In this document: positions 8,095-15,955 of the stretch, piece by piece
Position numbering within the stretch: the first letter of the stretch is position 1
How the letters are laid out: every line of letters begins with the position of its first letter
Assembly: GCF_030317035.1 (NCBI RefSeq)
Contig: NZ_JASZYK010000007.1
Span: 62,001 to 126,000 of the forward strand
Direction: 5' to 3'
DNA from: Variovorax sp. J22G73
Lineage (GTDB): Bacteria > Pseudomonadota > Gammaproteobacteria > Burkholderiales > Burkholderiaceae_C
DNA length: 64,000 nucleotides
Made by a program: the position numbers and the translations under genes
The notes under the pieces: generated by a model
What the model was told of the DNA's origin: nothing
Database searches by the model: none
What the model saw: the letters and a program-made list of their open reading frames with translations, nothing else

Positions 8095-8733
8095 TCAGCC
8101 CTGCCCGAACTCCCGCGCGTGCTCCACCGCGTACTTGATGAGCTCGGCCTGCCCCTCGATGCCCAGCCGCCGCTTGATGCTCTGGCGGTGTGCCTCCACC
8201 GTGCGCACGCTCAGGCCCAGGTCGCGCGCAATCTGCTTGCTCGACTCGCCGCGGCCCAGCGCGGAAAGAATCTCGCTCTCGCGCGGCGTGAGCAGCGGAC
8301 GCGGCGCCTGCGTGCGAAACAGCTTCTTCGACACCGCCGGGCTCAGGAAGGTGCCGCCCGCGGACACGGCCTCGATGGCCGCGACGATCTCCGCAGCTGG
8401 CGCGTCTTTCAGCACATAGCCGCGCGCGCCCGCCTGCAGGGCCTTCTGCACGTACTCGGGGTTGTCGTACATGCTGAGCATCACGATGTGCGTGGCCGGC
8501 TGGCGTTGCAGCAGCAGCGCCGCCAGCTCGATGCCGTTCATGTCCTTCATGCCGACGTCCATCAGCATCAGGTCGGGCCGCAGGCTGTCGATCTGCGCCA
8601 GCGCCTCGGTGGCGTGGCCGGCCTCGCCGACGATCTCCAGGTTGGGCATGGAGCCCAGCCGCGCGCGCAGGCCGTCGCGTACCAGCGGATGGTCGTCGAC
8701 GAGAAAGAGGCGGATGGTCTTGGTGATCGTCAT
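8095..8733 (-). CDS. NarL/FixJ-family response regulator
   Basis: 212 residues. Receiver domain at 8-125 with the acidic pocket DD, phospho-acceptor Asp59 (LMLMDV) and Lys in YVLKDA. A LuxR-type helix-turn-helix follows at about 145-205 (LTPRESEILSALGRGESSKQ, then RTVEAHRQSIKRRL). ATG 8733 starts 19 nt after the stop of the upstream kinase gene, so the two form a two-gene operon and the kinase is its partner. It is a transcription factor acting when phosphorylated; its targets are not visible here. Confidence 0.93.
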   Translation of the reverse strand: MTITKTIRLFLVDDHPLVRDGLRARLGSMPNLEIVGEAGHATEALAQIDSLRPDLMLMDVGMKDMNGIELAALLLQRQPATHIVMLSMYDNPEYVQKALQAGARGYVLKDAPAAEIVAAIEAVSAGGTFLSPAVSKKLFRTQAPRPLLTPRESEILSALGRGESSKQIARDLGLSVRTVEAHRQSIKRRLGIEGQAELIKYAVEHAREFGQG

Positions 8734-8752
8734 GGTCGTCGTGGTGTCGTGG

Positions 8753-10162
8753 TCATCCCATCGCACCGACGTAAGCCGCACGCGCCGCGCCAGCTGCATC
8801 GGCCCGCGCGTTGCGCACCGGCACCTCGGCCTCGATCGACGTGCGTCCGTCGTTGGAACACATCACCAGCTTGCCGCCGATGGCCTCCATGCGCTCGCGC
8901 ATGTTGCGCAGGCCGATGCCGCGGCGCGCGTCGAGCTGCACCGCCTCGATGTCGAAGCCCGTGCCGTCGTCGCTCACCTCCAGCCGCACGCCCGCTTCTT
9001 CGTCGAAGTTCAGCTCGATGCTCACGCGCTGCGCCTGCGCGTGCTTGCGCACGTTGGTGAGCGCCTCTTGCGTGAGGCGGAACAGTGCGGTCTTCACCTC
9101 GGGCTGCAGCTCGAAGGCCTCGCCGCCGATCATCATCGAGGCATCGACGCTGCCCTCTTCGCGGAACTCGTCGACCAGTCGTTCGAGCGCGGCGGGCAGG
9201 CCCAGCGTGTCGAGCAAGGCCGGGCGCAGCCGGTGCGAGATGCGGCGCACCTCCACCAGCGAATCGTTCAGCCGCTGCAGCGCCTTGCCCAATGCGGGCG
9301 GCGGGCTGTGGTTCTGCCGGTCGAGCTGCTCCACGGCCGACTCGATCAGCAGCTTGGCCGACACCAGCGTCTGGCTGGTGCCGTCGTGCAGCTCGCGCGC
9401 GAGGTGGCCGCGCTCTTCTTCCTGCGACTGCACCACGCGGCGCGCCAGCAGCCGCAGCTTGGCCTCGGCGGTGCGGTGCTCGCTGAGGTTCAGCAGCAGC
9501 CCCGCGGCGCTGACCGTGCCCAGGCACAGCGCGGCGATGCCGGCGATCCACAGCAGCGTGGCGGTCACGTTGGCGTTCATCTGCCGGTCCAGCGTGTCCA
9601 TGGTCGACTGGATGTCGTCCAGGTACAGGCCGGTGCCCACCATCCAGTTCCAGCGCGGCATGGCCGTGACGTAGCCCAGCTTGGGCGCCATCTGCGCGCT
9701 GGAGGGCTTGCGCCACTCGTACTCCACGTAGCCGCCGCCGTTGTCCTTCGCGCCTTTGATCAGCTCCTGGATGGTGAAGCGGCCGTGCGAGTCGCGCATG
9801 TCCCACAGGTTCTTGCCCACCAGCTCGGGCTGGCGCGAATGCATGAGCGAGTTGCCGTCCAGGTCGTACACGAAGAAGTAGCCGTCGTCGCCGTAGTTCA
9901 GCGCCGCCAAGCGGCGCAGCGCCTCGGCGCGCGTGGCCTCGTCGTCCTGCCCCGATTCGTACAGCGGCAGCAGGTTGCTCACGGCCAGGTCGACATAGCT
10001 GCGCAGCTCGCTGCGGCGCTGCGCCATGTAGCTGCGCTCGATGAGGGCCCGCTCGCGCTGCGCGAGGTCGTGCTCCTGGTGGCGCACCGCAAGCGCCACC
10101 AGCACCAGCGCGACGAGCAGCGGTGCCACGGCGAGCGCAACGATCTTGGTGCGGAGATTCAT
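8753..10162 (-). CDS. Cache-domain sensor histidine kinase (HisKA_3 type)
   Basis: 469 residues. Transmembrane helix 1 at about 7-26, a periplasmic single Cache domain at about 27-195 (NYGDDGYFFVYDLDGNSLMH, then NLWDMRDSHGRF and MPRWNWMVGTGLYLDD), and helix 2 at about 203-226. The dimerisation/phosphoacceptor domain has His259 in ELHDGTSQTLVSAK. The HATPase domain carries VRKHAQAQ (N-box-like) and DDGTGFD (G1), then GIGLRNMRERM. Cache domains of this shape bind small organic acids or similar ligands in other kinases; the ligand here is unknown. It is followed directly by its response regulator. Confidence 0.92.
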   Translation of the reverse strand: MNLRTKIVALAVAPLLVALVLVALAVRHQEHDLAQRERALIERSYMAQRRSELRSYVDLAVSNLLPLYESGQDDEATRAEALRRLAALNYGDDGYFFVYDLDGNSLMHSRQPELVGKNLWDMRDSHGRFTIQELIKGAKDNGGGYVEYEWRKPSSAQMAPKLGYVTAMPRWNWMVGTGLYLDDIQSTMDTLDRQMNANVTATLLWIAGIAALCLGTVSAAGLLLNLSEHRTAEAKLRLLARRVVQSQEEERGHLARELHDGTSQTLVSAKLLIESAVEQLDRQNHSPPPALGKALQRLNDSLVEVRRISHRLRPALLDTLGLPAALERLVDEFREEGSVDASMMIGGEAFELQPEVKTALFRLTQEALTNVRKHAQAQRVSIELNFDEEAGVRLEVSDDGTGFDIEAVQLDARRGIGLRNMRERMEAIGGKLVMCSNDGRTSIEAEVPVRNARADAAGAARAAYVGAMG

Positions 10163-10229
10163 GGGGCGGCAAGACTACCACCAGGGCCGTGAGGCCACTA
10201 CAGCGGTAGCAACGCTGCGAACGGGGCGT

Positions 10230-11219
10230 TCAGCGTTCCGGGTTCGCCGACGAAAGCAGCACGTTCCGCTCCCTCAACGCGTCCAGCAGCGCCTCCTGGT
10301 CCGCGTCCCCCTCCAGAAGCAGGTCCAACCGCTTGCCCGCCTTCGGCCGCACGGCAAGCAGAAAGAACGCGTAGCCCACCCCGCTGACCTGCCGATAGCT
10401 CACGCGGGCCTGCATCAGGTCCGCATGCCATTGGCCATCGGTGCTGCGCAACTGCGTGCCGTCGAGTTCGAAGGCGCGCACCCGCGAGGCTGCGAAGGTG
10501 CTGACCTGCGCGAACGGAATCGCCCACACCAGCCATGCGGTCAACGGCAGCAGCACGCACAAGGCCACCATGGTCTTCAGGAAACCGGCGTCCGATGCGT
10601 TGGAGAAAACCGCGATGCCCGCGGCGCCCGCCAGCACATAGCCGGCCCAGATCCATGCCAGAAAGCAGCGCCAGCACACCGCCATCGCGCGGCTCTGCAA
10701 GGTGCCCGCGCGGGTCGGCGCGGCGTTGCTTTTCAGCTCGAGGTAGTGGTTGATGACCGGCGCCAGCTCGTCGACGGGCGCCGCCAGCATCAGCTTCCTG
10801 AATGGGCGTGTGTGAACGATCAGGTAGCTGTCGCTGTCGGGAATGCCCTCGATGGTCAGCACGTCGATCCAGTCGACGCGGCCCAGCCCCTCGACCGAGA
10901 AGCCGTCTTCGCCGATGTCGACCTGCGCGGTCGCGTCGAACGGCTTGGGCCGGGCCTCGCCCGCGCGCAGCCAGCGCGTTTCCACCCAGATCCATGCGCG
11001 CACCACGACCACCAGGCCCACCAGCCACAGGGCGAACAGGGCCAGCCACACCACCATGCCGAGCGCGATGTACCAGCCCGTCGCCTCCATGTCGATGATC
11101 CAGACGGTCGCAGCCATGATCAGCGCGGTGTACAGCGCGCACACCACCAGCGTGGGCCAGATGAGGGCCCCGTCGAACTGGGTGACGTGGACGCGTCGCG
11201 AAAAAGCCGGGGAACCCAT
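10230..11219 (-). CDS. Hypothetical inner-membrane protein with two helix pairs
   Basis: 329 residues, no family recognised. Two hydrophobic helices lie at about 20-45 and 50-75, a soluble stretch of about 100 residues follows (DGFSVEGLGRVDWIDVLTIE, beta-rich and PH-like in feel), two further helices sit at about 185-250, and a second soluble domain ends the protein. The repeated pattern of helix pair plus beta-rich domain suggests internal duplication. Start ATG 11219 lies 12 nt after the MFS stop at 11232, so both are probably on one transcript. Confidence 0.7.
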   Translation of the reverse strand: MGSPAFSRRVHVTQFDGALIWPTLVVCALYTALIMAATVWIIDMEATGWYIALGMVVWLALFALWLVGLVVVVRAWIWVETRWLRAGEARPKPFDATAQVDIGEDGFSVEGLGRVDWIDVLTIEGIPDSDSYLIVHTRPFRKLMLAAPVDELAPVINHYLELKSNAAPTRAGTLQSRAMAVCWRCFLAWIWAGYVLAGAAGIAVFSNASDAGFLKTMVALCVLLPLTAWLVWAIPFAQVSTFAASRVRAFELDGTQLRSTDGQWHADLMQARVSYRQVSGVGYAFFLLAVRPKAGKRLDLLLEGDADQEALLDALRERNVLLSSANPER

Positions 11220-11231
11220 CGAACGCCGCGG

Positions 11232-12548
11232 CTACCGGCCCACGGCCAGGGCCCCGGCCCGCGCACGGAACTCGGTGCCGTAGTACAGCAGCGCCAGCGC
11301 CACGTAGGCGCCGCCCAGCAGGCACACGCCGCTCCAGCCATGAAAGGCATACACCGCCGCCGCAATGCCCGAGGCCACCGCCGCGCAGATGAAGATGAAG
11401 GTCATGAACAGCCCGTTGAGCCGCCCGCGCAGTTCGGGCGCCAGCATGAACAGGCTGCGAAAGTTCAGCACCTGGCACAGCTGCACGGCGCCGTCGAGCA
11501 GGATGCCCGCGGCCACCAGCCCGGCCAGCGAATGGAAGTGCATGGACACCGCGCCCAGCACGAACGACAGCAGCGCCACGGCAATGGCCCAGCCTGTGGC
11601 GGGCCGCGTGAGCCCGCGGTCGGCCAGGCGGCCCGCCACGGGCGCGAGCAAGGCGCCCGCCGCGCCGGCCAGCGCAAACAGCGCAATGCCGCGCTGGCCC
11701 ATGCCGAACTCGTGCACCAGCGCGAGCGGCACGGCCGTCCAGAACACCTGGAAGGCCGAGAACATCATTCCCTGGTAGAAGCCGCGGCGGCGCAGCAGCG
11801 GCGTGTTCCACACGATGCCGGGCAGCGAGGCCATGGTGCGCGCATAGCCCACCGAGGCATGCGGGCGGCGCTCAGGCAGCGCGCGCCACAGCACGGCGAT
11901 GAGCACGGCCATCAGCACGGCCGACACCCAGAACACCGCGCGCCAGCCCAGCGCCGAGGCCACGATGCTGGCAAAGGGCCGCGCCAGCATGATGCCGCCC
12001 AGCAGGCCGGCCATGATGTTGCCCACCACCTTGCCGCGCGACGACTCGGGCGCGAGGTGCGAGGCGAAAGGCAGCAGCACCTGGGCCGCCACCGCGCAGG
12101 TGCCCACCACGAACGAGGCCGCCAGGAAAGTGACGGCCGAGTTCGACAGCGCGATGCCCACCAGCCCGACGACCGCGCCAAACAACGCGCCGACGATGAG
12201 CCGGCGGTTTTCCACCACGTCGGCCAGCGGCACCAGCAGCAGCAGGCCGGCGCCGTAGCCGAGCTGCGTCAGGGTCATGATCAGCCCGGCCAGGCCCGCG
12301 TGCAGCTGCAGCGTTTCGGAGATGGGGCCGATGAGCGGCTGGGCGTAGTAGATGTTGGCCACGCACAGGCCGCAGGCGACGGCGAAGACCAGCGTGAGCG
12401 CGGGGCTGAGGCCGGGGGCGTGTTCGGCACGTGCGTCGGCCTGGGCATTGGCCTGGGCATTGGCATTGGCCTGGGCGTTCGCCCGGTCGGACGCGTCGGC
12501 GCGGGCGCTCTGCGCGGCGGTGGGAAGGGGGGCGTCGGGAAGTGGCAC
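11232..12548 (-). CDS. MFS transporter with repetitive N-terminal extension
   Basis: Major facilitator permease, 438 residues with about 12 helices, starting with the family-typical segment VFAVACGLCVANIYYAQPLI. The loop 2-3 motif region reads PLADVVENRRLIVGALFGA and the loop 8-9 counterpart AGRLADRGL. It resembles proton-driven drug or solute exporters of the YnfM/CynX kind; no substrate can be named. The GTG start at 12548 has GAGG 6 nt upstream. Residues 15-43 are a disordered, Ala/Asn/Gln-rich repeat (NAQANANAQANAQADA), encoded by near-identical 12-bp units. A GGGTTAACCC palindrome lies 70 bp upstream. Confidence 0.88.
   Translation of the reverse strand: MPLPDAPLPTAAQSARADASDRANAQANANAQANAQADARAEHAPGLSPALTLVFAVACGLCVANIYYAQPLIGPISETLQLHAGLAGLIMTLTQLGYGAGLLLLVPLADVVENRRLIVGALFGAVVGLVGIALSNSAVTFLAASFVVGTCAVAAQVLLPFASHLAPESSRGKVVGNIMAGLLGGIMLARPFASIVASALGWRAVFWVSAVLMAVLIAVLWRALPERRPHASVGYARTMASLPGIVWNTPLLRRRGFYQGMMFSAFQVFWTAVPLALVHEFGMGQRGIALFALAGAAGALLAPVAGRLADRGLTRPATGWAIAVALLSFVLGAVSMHFHSLAGLVAAGILLDGAVQLCQVLNFRSLFMLAPELRGRLNGLFMTFIFICAAVASGIAAAVYAFHGWSGVCLLGGAYVALALLYYGTEFRARAGALAVGR
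12438..12479. repeat. In-frame 12-bp tandem repeat in the MFS N-terminus
   Basis: GGCCTGGGCATT at 12438-12449 and 12450-12461, a half unit GGCATT at 12462-12467, then GGCCTGGGCGTT at 12468-12479. Unit length is a multiple of three, so gain or loss of units keeps the frame and only changes the length of the disordered N-terminal tail. Confidence 0.75.
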
Positions 12549-12617
12549 GAAGGGCCTCGGTGGCTGTCGGGTGTCGGGAGATCCCGGTGGATCAGGAAAT
12601 GAAAGAGGGGTGGCCCA

Positions 12618-12627
12618 GGGTTAACCC
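12618..12627. promoter_or_regulatory. Palindrome upstream of the MFS gene, possible operator
   Basis: GGGTTAACCC is a perfect 10-bp palindrome within a 17-bp near-perfect one (CCCAGGGTTAACCCGGG), about 70 bp before the MFS start. This is a common position for a repressor of an exporter. No linked regulator is seen. Confidence 0.3.
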
Positions 12628-12678
12628 GGGCCGGGGCACCTTAGCACGCGCTCCCGGTTCCTGCAGGCCAGGGGAATG

Positions 12679-13617
12679 TCAGTCGACGCTGGTGGGCCGG
12701 CCCGAGGCCACCCACGCATCGAGCCCGCCCGTGAGCGGCAGCGCCCGCTTGGCGCCCCGCGCCAGCAGCACCCGTGCGGCCTGCGCGGCCGACACCTCGT
12801 TGGGGCAGTTGCAGTACAGCACCACGTCGCGCCCCGCCGCGTGCGACAGGTCGAGCCCGCGCTGCTGCAGCGCCTTGAGCGTGTACGACTGCGCCCCCGG
12901 AATGCGCCGCGGGTCGACCTGCACGCCGGCCTTGCCCCGCACGTCGATGACCAGCGGCGGCTCCTCGCCTTCGAGCAGCGCGTGCAGCTCTTCCACCGAG
13001 ATGCGCGGCATGCCCGTGAGCCGCATGAAGGCGCGGCGCCGCCAGTAGCGCACCGCCAAAATGACCACCAGCAGCACCGCCAGCGCGATGGTGGCGATGC
13101 CGCCGGCCTGCGCCATGACGGCCAGCACCTCCTGGATCTGGTTGCGAAACACCCAGCCCAGCCCGAGGAACAACCCCGTCCAGACCAGCGCGGCGCCAAT
13201 GTCGAACCCGATGAAGCGCCGCACCGACATGCCCAGCGCCCCGGCCATGGGCGGCGCCACCACCGACACGCCCGGCACGAACTTGGCCGCCACCAGCGAG
13301 AGCCCACCCCAGTCGGTGATGAGCGATTCACCGCGCCGCACGCAGGTGTCGGGCGACAGCGAGATGCGGCACAGCAGGCGCATGAAGCGGTAGCCGAAGC
13401 GCCGCCCCGCGTAGAACCAGGCACCGTCGCCCAGCAGGTTGGCCACCACCGCGGCCAGCACCACGCCGGGCACCGACACGTCGCCCGCTGCCAGCAGCGC
13501 CCCGGTGAGCACCAGCACCGCGGCCGCCGGCACGGGCAGGCCCAGGCGCGCGGCGAAGCTGGCGGCGAACACCACCAGGATCGCGTTCTGCACGAGCATC
13601 GACATCAGCTGTGCCAT
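12679..13617 (-). CDS. DedA-family membrane protein fused to a rhodanese domain
   Basis: 312 residues. Residues 1-200 are a DedA/SNARE-associated membrane domain (family members act in lipid carrier recycling and membrane energetics) with the typical block AAKFVPGVSVVAPPMAGALG and two long hydrophobic stretches. From about 215 to the end is a rhodanese domain (PPLVIDVRGKAG, IPGAQSYTL, GGLDAWVASGRPTS). The active loop is YCNCPNEVS with Cys269 and Cys271, instead of the usual single Cys followed by G-x-R/S. Start ATG 13617 has AGGG about 10 nt upstream. It lies downstream of the RND/two-component operon but 140 bp away. Confidence 0.9.
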   Translation of the reverse strand: MAQLMSMLVQNAILVVFAASFAARLGLPVPAAAVLVLTGALLAAGDVSVPGVVLAAVVANLLGDGAWFYAGRRFGYRFMRLLCRISLSPDTCVRRGESLITDWGGLSLVAAKFVPGVSVVAPPMAGALGMSVRRFIGFDIGAALVWTGLFLGLGWVFRNQIQEVLAVMAQAGGIATIALAVLLVVILAVRYWRRRAFMRLTGMPRISVEELHALLEGEEPPLVIDVRGKAGVQVDPRRIPGAQSYTLKALQQRGLDLSHAAGRDVVLYCNCPNEVSAAQAARVLLARGAKRALPLTGGLDAWVASGRPTSVD

Positions 13618-13759
13618 GCCGGGTGCCCTTGTGCTGCGGTCGGTGGTGCGAAAAATCGCTGGGTGGGTGGGGGGTTCATGCCAGGCGGGATTGTCCTGCA
13701 TGGCCCAAGAACGTACCGGCGGCAGGCCATTGAAAAACCCGCCGCAGGCCGTCGTTTTT

Positions 13760-15145
13760 TCAGGTGCCGCGCGACACGCTGAAGCCGAAGGTGTTCACCC
13801 CGCCTTCGCTCGACGCGGCCACCTGCCCGCCGTGCATGCGCGCCACCGCCTTCACGATGGCCAGCCCCAGGCCGTGGCCGTGGTGCTCCCCGCCGCCGTC
13901 GTTGCGCGCGGCGTCCACGCGGTAGAAGCGGTCGAACAGGTGCTGCAGGTGCTGGGCGTCGATGGGCTCGCCGGGGTTCGACACGCTGATCCACGTGGCG
14001 CCCGGCGCTTCGCGCAGCGTGACGGCAATCTGCGCGCCCGGCTTCGAATGCTCGATGGCGTTCTGCAGCAGGTTGGACATGGCGCGGCGGAACAGCGCGC
14101 TTTCCAGCCGGGCCTCGGCCAGCACGTCGCCTTCGATGGCGACCTGCGCGCGGGTTTCGTCGAGCACGAACTCGAAGAACTCGATGGTCTTGCGCACCTC
14201 TTGCGCCACCGGCGTGAGCACCAGCCCGGTGGCCACCTCGCCGCGGTCGGCGCGCGCCAGGAACAGCATGTCGTTGACGATGGAGCGCACCCGCTCCAGG
14301 TCTTCCAGGTTGGCCTGCAGCACCTCTTCGAACTCCTCGGCGCTGCGCTGGCGCGACAGCGCCACCTGCGTGCTGCCGATGAGGTTGGCCAGCGGCGTGC
14401 GCAGCTCGTGCGCCACGTCGGCGTTGAACGACTCGAGCTGCCCGTAGGCCTCTTCGAGCCGCGCCAACGCGCCGTTGAAGGCCTCGGCCAGCGCCGACAG
14501 TTCCACCGGCAGCGGCTGCGCGCGCAGGCGCTGCGACAAGGTCTTGGGCCGCAGCGCCTGCGCCTCGGCCGACAGCCGCTCCAGCGGGCGCAGCCCCACG
14601 CGGGCGATCCAGTAGCCCATGAAGGCCACCGCCAGCATGGCGCCCAGCCCGAGCGCGACCAGCGCCGTCAGAAAGGTGTGGCGCGTGCGCGCATAGGGCT
14701 CGGTGTTGCGCCCGACGATGAGCCGCACCGCCGGGCGCTGCTCGAAGGCGCCGATGTGCGCGGACAGCGTGCGAAACGGTTTTTCTTCGCCGGGCAGCAC
14801 GATGGCGCTGGTGTGGCCGTTGGCCTCGCGCGTGAGGCCGTCTATTTCCGCCAGGCCCTTGCCGTACTGGAAGCGCGGGTCGTCGCTGAGCACCCAGAAG
14901 CGCACGCTGCCGTCTTCGGGCGTCAGGGTGTCCATGCGCGCCTGCACGCGCGACCAGCGGTCGGGCGAGCCGATGGCGCCGATCCAGAACTGCAGGCTCT
15001 TCAGCGTGGTGTCCAGCTCTTCGTACTGGTGGCGCTCCAGCTCGCGCGCCAGCACGTTGTGCAGCGCGAAGCCCGCGAGCGTGAAGGTGGCCAGCGCCGC
15101 GGCGGCGAACATGAGCACCAGCCGCGCGGTGATGGAGCGCTTCAC
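13760..15145 (-). CDS. Sensor histidine kinase, CusS/heavy-metal type
   Basis: 461 residues from GTG 15145. Helix 1 at about 8-28, a periplasmic region of about 135 residues (LQFWIGAIGSPDRWSRVQAR), helix 2 at about 170-190, then HAMP (GLRPLERLSAEAQALRPKTL). The HisKA box is ADVAHELRTPLANLIGSTQV. The ATPase has the N-box (SNLLQNAIEHSKPG), the F-box (FDRFYRVD) and the G2 box (HGLGLAIVKAV). The GTG overlaps the response regulator TGA as GTGA. It presumably senses metal, drug or envelope damage and controls the RND pump encoded upstream in the same operon. The CusS/IrlS grouping comes from its general form. Confidence 0.9.
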   Translation of the reverse strand: MKRSITARLVLMFAAAALATFTLAGFALHNVLARELERHQYEELDTTLKSLQFWIGAIGSPDRWSRVQARMDTLTPEDGSVRFWVLSDDPRFQYGKGLAEIDGLTREANGHTSAIVLPGEEKPFRTLSAHIGAFEQRPAVRLIVGRNTEPYARTRHTFLTALVALGLGAMLAVAFMGYWIARVGLRPLERLSAEAQALRPKTLSQRLRAQPLPVELSALAEAFNGALARLEEAYGQLESFNADVAHELRTPLANLIGSTQVALSRQRSAEEFEEVLQANLEDLERVRSIVNDMLFLARADRGEVATGLVLTPVAQEVRKTIEFFEFVLDETRAQVAIEGDVLAEARLESALFRRAMSNLLQNAIEHSKPGAQIAVTLREAPGATWISVSNPGEPIDAQHLQHLFDRFYRVDAARNDGGGEHHGHGLGLAIVKAVARMHGGQVAASSEGGVNTFGFSVSRGT

Positions 15146-15912
15146 GGCGCGGCGCCCTCCCCGTGCCGGCCCTGCTCGCCGGGGGCTCCGTCGGGCGCAT
15201 TCGGCGCGCTCGGCACGCTCGGTGTGTCGCGCACCTCCATCACGTAGCCCATGCCGCGGATCGTGTGCAGCAGCTTGGTGCCGAAAGGCACGTCGATCTT
15301 GTCGCGCAGCCGCTTGATGGCCACCTCGACCACGTTGGTGTTGCTGTCGAAATTCATGTCCCACACCAGCTCGGCAATGGCCGTCTTCGACAGGATCTCC
15401 CCCTGGCGTCGCGCCAGCACGGCGAGCAAGGCGAACTCCTTGGCCGTGAGGTCGATGCGCGTGCTGGTGCCACCGCTGCTGCTCGCCCGGAAGGCCTTGC
15501 GCGCGAGCAGGTCGATCTGCAGGTCCGCGATGCGCAGCTGCATCGGCTCCTGCTTGCGCCCGCGCCGGTTCAGCGCCTGCAGCCGCGCGAGCAGCTCCAG
15601 GAACGAGAAGGGCTTGATGAGGTAGTCGTCCGCGCCCTCGTGCAGGCCCTTGATGCGGTCTTCCACGCGGTCGCGCGCGGTGAGCATGATGACTGGCGTC
15701 TGCTTCACGGCGCGCAGCTCGCGCAGCACCGAGAAGCCGTCCTGCCCCGGCAGCATCACGTCGAGCACGATCACGTCGTAGTCGTGGGTGAGCGCCAGGT
15801 GCTGGCCGTCGATGCCGTTGTGCGCCATGTCGACCGTGCAGCCCTGCTCGGTCAACCCCTTGGAGAGGTAGTCGGCGGTTCTCAGTTCGTCTTCGACAAT
15901 CAGGATCTTCAT
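15142..15912 (-). CDS. OmpR/CusR-type response regulator
   Basis: 256 residues. Receiver with EDE acidic pocket, phosphorylated Asp51 (VIVLDVMLPG), Thr in MLTARD and Lys in LIKPFSF. A winged-helix DNA-binding domain follows at about 125-225 (DLTAKEFALLAVLARRQGEI, then VEVAIKRLRDKID and RGMGYVME). The C-terminal tail (VPSAPNAPDGAPGEQGRHGE) is a disordered extension not normal for the family. Gene order is pump, regulator, kinase, with a 43-bp gap after the RND gene and a GTGA overlap with the kinase. It is expected to activate its own operon. Confidence 0.92.
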   Translation of the reverse strand: MKILIVEDELRTADYLSKGLTEQGCTVDMAHNGIDGQHLALTHDYDVIVLDVMLPGQDGFSVLRELRAVKQTPVIMLTARDRVEDRIKGLHEGADDYLIKPFSFLELLARLQALNRRGRKQEPMQLRIADLQIDLLARKAFRASSSGGTSTRIDLTAKEFALLAVLARRQGEILSKTAIAELVWDMNFDSNTNVVEVAIKRLRDKIDVPFGTKLLHTIRGMGYVMEVRDTPSVPSAPNAPDGAPGEQGRHGEGAAP

Positions 15913-15955
15913 GGCGGTGCGATGTCTCGTGTCGCTGTCGTGGTTCAACTGCCGC

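Noticed and set aside
10041..12602. 853-codon plus-strand frame opposite the membrane protein and MFS genes
   Set aside because: Same cause: Arg/His/Gln-rich shadow without any protein-like pattern.
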